Below, in pieces: positions 61,087 through 64,000 of a stretch of DNA of 64,000 bases (position 1 is its first letter; each line of letters starts with the position of its first letter). Origin of the DNA: an uncultured Clostridia bacterium. GTDB taxonomy: Bacteria; Bacillota; Clostridia; Oscillospirales; Ruminococcaceae. The notes under the pieces are model-generated. The model was not told where the DNA came from and did no database searches. It worked only from the letters and a program-made list of their open reading frames with translations. The DNA lies in the NCBI GenBank assembly GCA_947304245.1, contig CAMZAK010000001.1:1-64000 (forward strand), read 5' to 3'. The position numbers and the translations under genes were made by a program.

Positions 61087-61791
61087 ATGAAACCAAAATA
61101 TGAAAAAATAGTTTTAAAATTAAGCGGTGAAGCGCTGGCAGGAGAAAAAAAATTTGGTTTAGATTATGGTGTTATTAAAGAGATTTGTTTGGAACTTAAA
61201 AACCTAGTTGAAATTGGAGTTAAGGTTGCAATTGTTGTTGGAGGGGGCAATTTCTGGAGAGGCAAAACAAGTGAAGCAATGGACAGAACAAGAGCAGACC
61301 ACATTGGAATGCTTGCAACTGCAATGAACGCTTTAGCTGTTGCAGATGTTTTAGAAAGCATTGGGGTTAGCGTTAGGGTTCAAACTTCTGTTTCAATGCG
61401 GCAGGTTGCAGAGCCATACATAAGAAATAGAGCTGTAAGACACATGGAAAAAAAGAGAATTGTAATTTTTGGTTGTGGAACAGGGAACCCATTTTTTTCA
61501 ACAGACACGGCAGCATCTTTAAGAGCAGCAGAAATAGAGGCAGACATAATTTTTAAAGCAACTAAGGTTGACGGGGTTTACAACAAAGATCCAGATTTGT
61601 TCCCTGACGCTTTAAAATATGAGAAAATTTCTTTTGATGAGGTTATAGATAAAAATTTAAGTTTTGTGGACATTACAGCAACAACTATGTGTAAAGACAA
61701 TAATATTCCAATTTTAGTTTTTAGTTTAAAAAACCCTAAAAACATTTTAAAAGCTGTTTTAGGAGAGAAAATAGGGACGTTGGTTAGTTAA
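61087..61791 (+). CDS. pyrH: UMP kinase, 234 residues
   Basis: UMP to UDP, amino-acid-kinase fold, hexameric in the family. ATG at 61087 with GGAGG upstream; the GTG at 61075 precedes that site. KLSGEAL (11-17), GGGNFWRG (52-59), [13 protein letters not shown] (131-143), [13 protein letters not shown] (157-169), and a C-terminal [13 protein letters not shown]. It is the first of four genes in the order common in Bacillota, but without rpsB and tsf before it. Confidence 0.97.
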   Translation: MKPKYEKIVLKLSGEALAGEKKFGLDYGVIKEICLELKNLVEIGVKVAIVVGGGNFWRGKTSEAMDRTRADHIGMLATAMNALAVADVLESIGVSVRVQTSVSMRQVAEPYIRNRAVRHMEKKRIVIFGCGTGNPFFSTDTAASLRAAEIEADIIFKATKVDGVYNKDPDLFPDALKYEKISFDEVIDKNLSFVDITATTMCKDNNIPILVFSLKNPKNILKAVLGEKIGTLVS

Positions 61792-61861
61792 AATTAAAAC
61801 TATTTTAGTAGATTTTTTAGCTTTTTTAATTAATTTTAATAAATAAGGAGGTTTAAACTAA

Positions 61862-62416
61862 GTGGAGTTTAACATTAAAAAATTTGAAGAAAAAATGCAA
61901 AAGTGCATTAATAATTTAACTAGTGAATATGCTGCTATTAGAGCTTCTAGAGCTAACCCTGCTATTTTAAAAAAGGTTAGGGTTGAGTATTATGGCAGTT
62001 TAACTTCAATTGAGCAGATTGCTTCTGTTTCTGTTAGTGAGGCTAGAGTTTTAGTAATAAACCCTTGGGATTCTTCTTCTTTACCTTTAATTGAAAAAGC
62101 AATTCAGCAGTCAGACATTGGAATTAACCCGGTTAACGATGGAAAGGTTATTAGGCTTAACTTTCCTCAGTTAACACAAGAAGGAAGAAAAGAAATTGTT
62201 AAAGAGGTTAGAAGTTTAAAAGAAGCTGCTAAAATAACCATAAGAAACGTTAGAAAAGATGCTTTAAATGAAATTAAAAATTTAAAGAAAGATGGAACTT
62301 TTAGCGAAGATGAGGTTAAAGCAAAAGAAAATAACATAAAAAAATTAGTTGATGAATATAACGAAAAAATAGATGATATTTCAGAAAAAAAAGAGAAAGA
62401 AGTTATGGAAGTTTAA
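61862..62416 (+). CDS. frr: Ribosome recycling factor, 184 residues
   Basis: Splits the post-termination ribosome together with EF-G. GTG start with AAGGAGG upstream. Typical stretches: RASRANPAIL, VRVEYYGSLTSIEQIASVSVSEAR, INPWD, IGINPVNDGKVIRLNFPQLTQEGRKE. A long helical C-terminus completes it. Full length. Confidence 0.97.
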   Translation: MEFNIKKFEEKMQKCINNLTSEYAAIRASRANPAILKKVRVEYYGSLTSIEQIASVSVSEARVLVINPWDSSSLPLIEKAIQQSDIGINPVNDGKVIRLNFPQLTQEGRKEIVKEVRSLKEAAKITIRNVRKDALNEIKNLKKDGTFSEDEVKAKENNIKKLVDEYNEKIDDISEKKEKEVMEV

Positions 62417-62443
62417 TTAAAATTTTAATTTAGGAGATTTATT

Positions 62444-63145
62444 TTGTTTATTCCAAAACATATTGCAATAATAATGGATGGGAATGGTAGATGGGCAAAA
62501 AGAAGAGGTTTAGCAAGATATAAAGGGCACATTGAAGGAGCAAAAATAATTAAACCAATTGTTTTACATTGCAATGAAATTGGAGTGGAGGTTTTAACTG
62601 TTTTTGCTCTTTCAACCGAGAACTGGAATAGGCCTAAATTGGAAGTTAAAGCTTTAGTGAAACTAATTGAAAACTACCTTAACAATATGGATGAATATTT
62701 AAAATATGGTGTTAAGATTAAATTTTTGGGAGATTTAAGTATTTTTAGTAACTACATGCAAAATAAGATTCTACAGGTGGAGGAAAAGTTTAGTAAAAAT
62801 AAAGGAATGACATTTGCAATAGCTTTAAATTATGGTGCTAAAGATGAAATAAAAAATGCTTTTAAAAAAATATTATTGAAATTTGAAAATAAAGAGCTCA
62901 ACAAAGAAGAAATAACAGAAAAATTAATTAGTGAGAATTTATACACAAAAACCTTCCCAATGGTGGACCTTTTAATTAGACCGGGGGGAGAATTTAGAAT
63001 TTCTAATTTTCTTTTATGGCAGGCTGCTTATGCTGAATTTGTTTTTTTAGAAGATGTTTTATGGCCAGACTTTAAACCAGAGCACATAGATTTTGCAGTT
63101 TCTGAATATTCTAAAAGAAATAGAAGGTATGGTAAAATTAGCTAG
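62444..63145 (+). CDS. uppS: Undecaprenyl diphosphate synthase, 233 residues
   Basis: cis-Prenyl transferase that makes the C55 lipid carrier for cell-wall synthesis. TTG start with AGGAG upstream. IMDGNGRWAKRRG (10-22) with the catalytic Asp, GHIEGAK, FALSTENWNRP, ALNYGAKDEI, DLLIRPGGEFRISNFLLWQAAYAEF, and a final KRNRRYGKI. The usual R-T-S-G-E/R-x-R-x-S-N reads RPGGEFRISN. It ends in TAG; cdsA starts 14 bp on. Confidence 0.96.
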   Translation: MFIPKHIAIIMDGNGRWAKRRGLARYKGHIEGAKIIKPIVLHCNEIGVEVLTVFALSTENWNRPKLEVKALVKLIENYLNNMDEYLKYGVKIKFLGDLSIFSNYMQNKILQVEEKFSKNKGMTFAIALNYGAKDEIKNAFKKILLKFENKELNKEEITEKLISENLYTKTFPMVDLLIRPGGEFRISNFLLWQAAYAEFVFLEDVLWPDFKPEHIDFAVSEYSKRNRRYGKIS

Positions 63146-63158
63146 AGGAGAAAAAATT

Positions 63159-63986
63159 ATGAAAGCTAGAATTATTAGTGGAATTTTAGGAATTGGAATT
63201 TTAGTTTTAATTTTATTTTTTTACGATACTTTACTTTTAAATTTTGCGGTTTCTTGTGTTTGTGTGATGATGGTTTATGAAATTTTTTGTGCAACCAAAA
63301 TGTTTGAAAAATCTTTTTTGGTTTTTTTTGTTTCTGCTCTGTTTTCATTTGTTTTGCCTTTTTTAAAGTTAGAGCGCGGTTCAGATTTTAGGATTTTTGC
63401 AATATGTTTTTATGTTGCTTTTAATGTTTTATTTTTATTGAAAAAAAACAGAGAATTTAGAGTTTATGACATATTTTTTTGCTGTGTTTTCACAATTTTC
63501 ATGACGCTTTTTATTAGTAATATAATATACATTCGTTTTAAATTTAAACCTTACGGGCTTTATTACACAATTTTGTTTTTCATAATTTCTTGGGTTTGCG
63601 ATATTGGAGCTTATTTTGTTGGAGTAATTTTTGGAAAAACAAAACTAGCTCCTAACATAAGCCCTAAAAAAACCGTTGAGGGGTTTATTGGAGGAATTGT
63701 TTTTAGTTTTGTTGTTGTTTTTATTTATAGTTATACATATTTAAATTTTAATAATTTTAAAGTAGAGTTTAACTATTTAAATTTAGTTATTGCAACAATT
63801 TTAGGAGTTGTTTTTGCAACAGCAGGAGATTTGAGTTTTTCTGTATTTAAAAGGCAAAGAGGAATTAAAGATTTTGGGAACATTTTAAAAGGGCAGGGTG
63901 GAATGTTAGACAGGTTTGACAGTTGGATTTTTGTTTCTGCTATTTTATATCCTTTTATTAAATCTTTCCCAATTTTAATTTTTTAG
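63159..63986 (+). CDS. cdsA: Phosphatidate cytidylyltransferase, 275 residues
   Basis: Makes CDP-diacylglycerol for phospholipids; integral membrane protein. ATG at 63159 with GAGGAG; the frame's earlier start at 63093 overlaps uppS without a site. About eight helices. FGKTKLAPNISPKKTVEGFIGGI and ATAGDLSFSVFKRQRGIKDFGNILKGQGGMLDRFDS are the family signature, except that the common L-P-G-H-G-G reads LKGQGG. It ends 14 bases before the window edge; dxr and rseP usually follow. Confidence 0.95.
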   Translation: MKARIISGILGIGILVLILFFYDTLLLNFAVSCVCVMMVYEIFCATKMFEKSFLVFFVSALFSFVLPFLKLERGSDFRIFAICFYVAFNVLFLLKKNREFRVYDIFFCCVFTIFMTLFISNIIYIRFKFKPYGLYYTILFFIISWVCDIGAYFVGVIFGKTKLAPNISPKKTVEGFIGGIVFSFVVVFIYSYTYLNFNNFKVEFNYLNLVIATILGVVFATAGDLSFSVFKRQRGIKDFGNILKGQGGMLDRFDSWIFVSAILYPFIKSFPILIF

Positions 63987-64000
63987 GTTTGGGGTTTTAA

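Overview
The window looks like the chromosome of a low-GC Bacillota bacterium, most likely an uncultured, host-associated member of the Clostridia. This rests on the very AT-rich sequence, strong AGGAGG-type ribosome binding sites, consensus sigma-A promoters, a BofA-like protein, and the gene order murB-rapZ-dnaE-pfkA and pyrH-frr-uppS-cdsA. TAA, TAG and TGA all end recognisable genes (TAG: rapZ, uppS, the wzx-like flippase; TGA: dnaE and the metal-binding lipoprotein), so the standard code applies.

Positions 1-34520 are an accessory region unlike the rest. It holds about 16 large, paralogous, Lys/Glu/Asn/Tyr/Phe-rich proteins of no family I recognise. The left arm is mostly on the minus strand (2427-13822) and the right arm on the plus strand (17202-34517). 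A calcium-type P-type ATPase lies between them. The paralogs share (i) a 15-20 residue N-terminal leader of the form N-x-N-E-x-L-K-x-K-x-E-I-V-x-x-x-N, without a hydrophobic signal peptide; (ii) a small set of reshuffled helical modules, which I call A to F; (iii) near-identical single-gene promoters with a conserved spacer; and (iv) for most of them, the same palindromic terminator built on ACATATGAAA/TTTCATATGT. Several copies are broken by one in-frame stop (TAG at 5292-5294, TAA at 32490-32492), reduced to remnants (2125, 16854), internally duplicated (9617-11377) or mosaic with a neighbour (17202 against 21630). It looks like an actively duplicating and recombining gene family. The function is unknown. 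It is my candidate for an undescribed system.

Positions 34573-43573 carry an amino-acid permease, ribosomal protein L19, a PLP-dependent YnbB-like lyase, two M42-type peptidase homologues (one without its metal ligands), murD, an NAD-type malic enzyme and tRNA-Arg(CCG). A fresh 300-bp tandem duplication sits between the lyase and the degenerate peptidase.

Positions 43661-47943 carry a zinc/manganese-type ABC importer operon with a palindrome over its promoter, a duplicated scrap of its permease gene, an amidohydrolase and a BofA-like membrane protein. Positions 47914-54635 form a cell-envelope glycan group: phosphoglycosyl transferase, flippase, GT4 glycosyltransferase and a YfhO-like membrane protein.

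Positions 54719-63986 are core genes in two runs. The first is murB-rapZ-dnaE-pfkA (peptidoglycan precursor, amino-sugar regulation, replication, glycolysis). The second is pyrH-frr-uppS-cdsA (UMP kinase, ribosome recycling, undecaprenyl lipid carrier, CDP-diacylglycerol). Both have clear sigma-A promoters.
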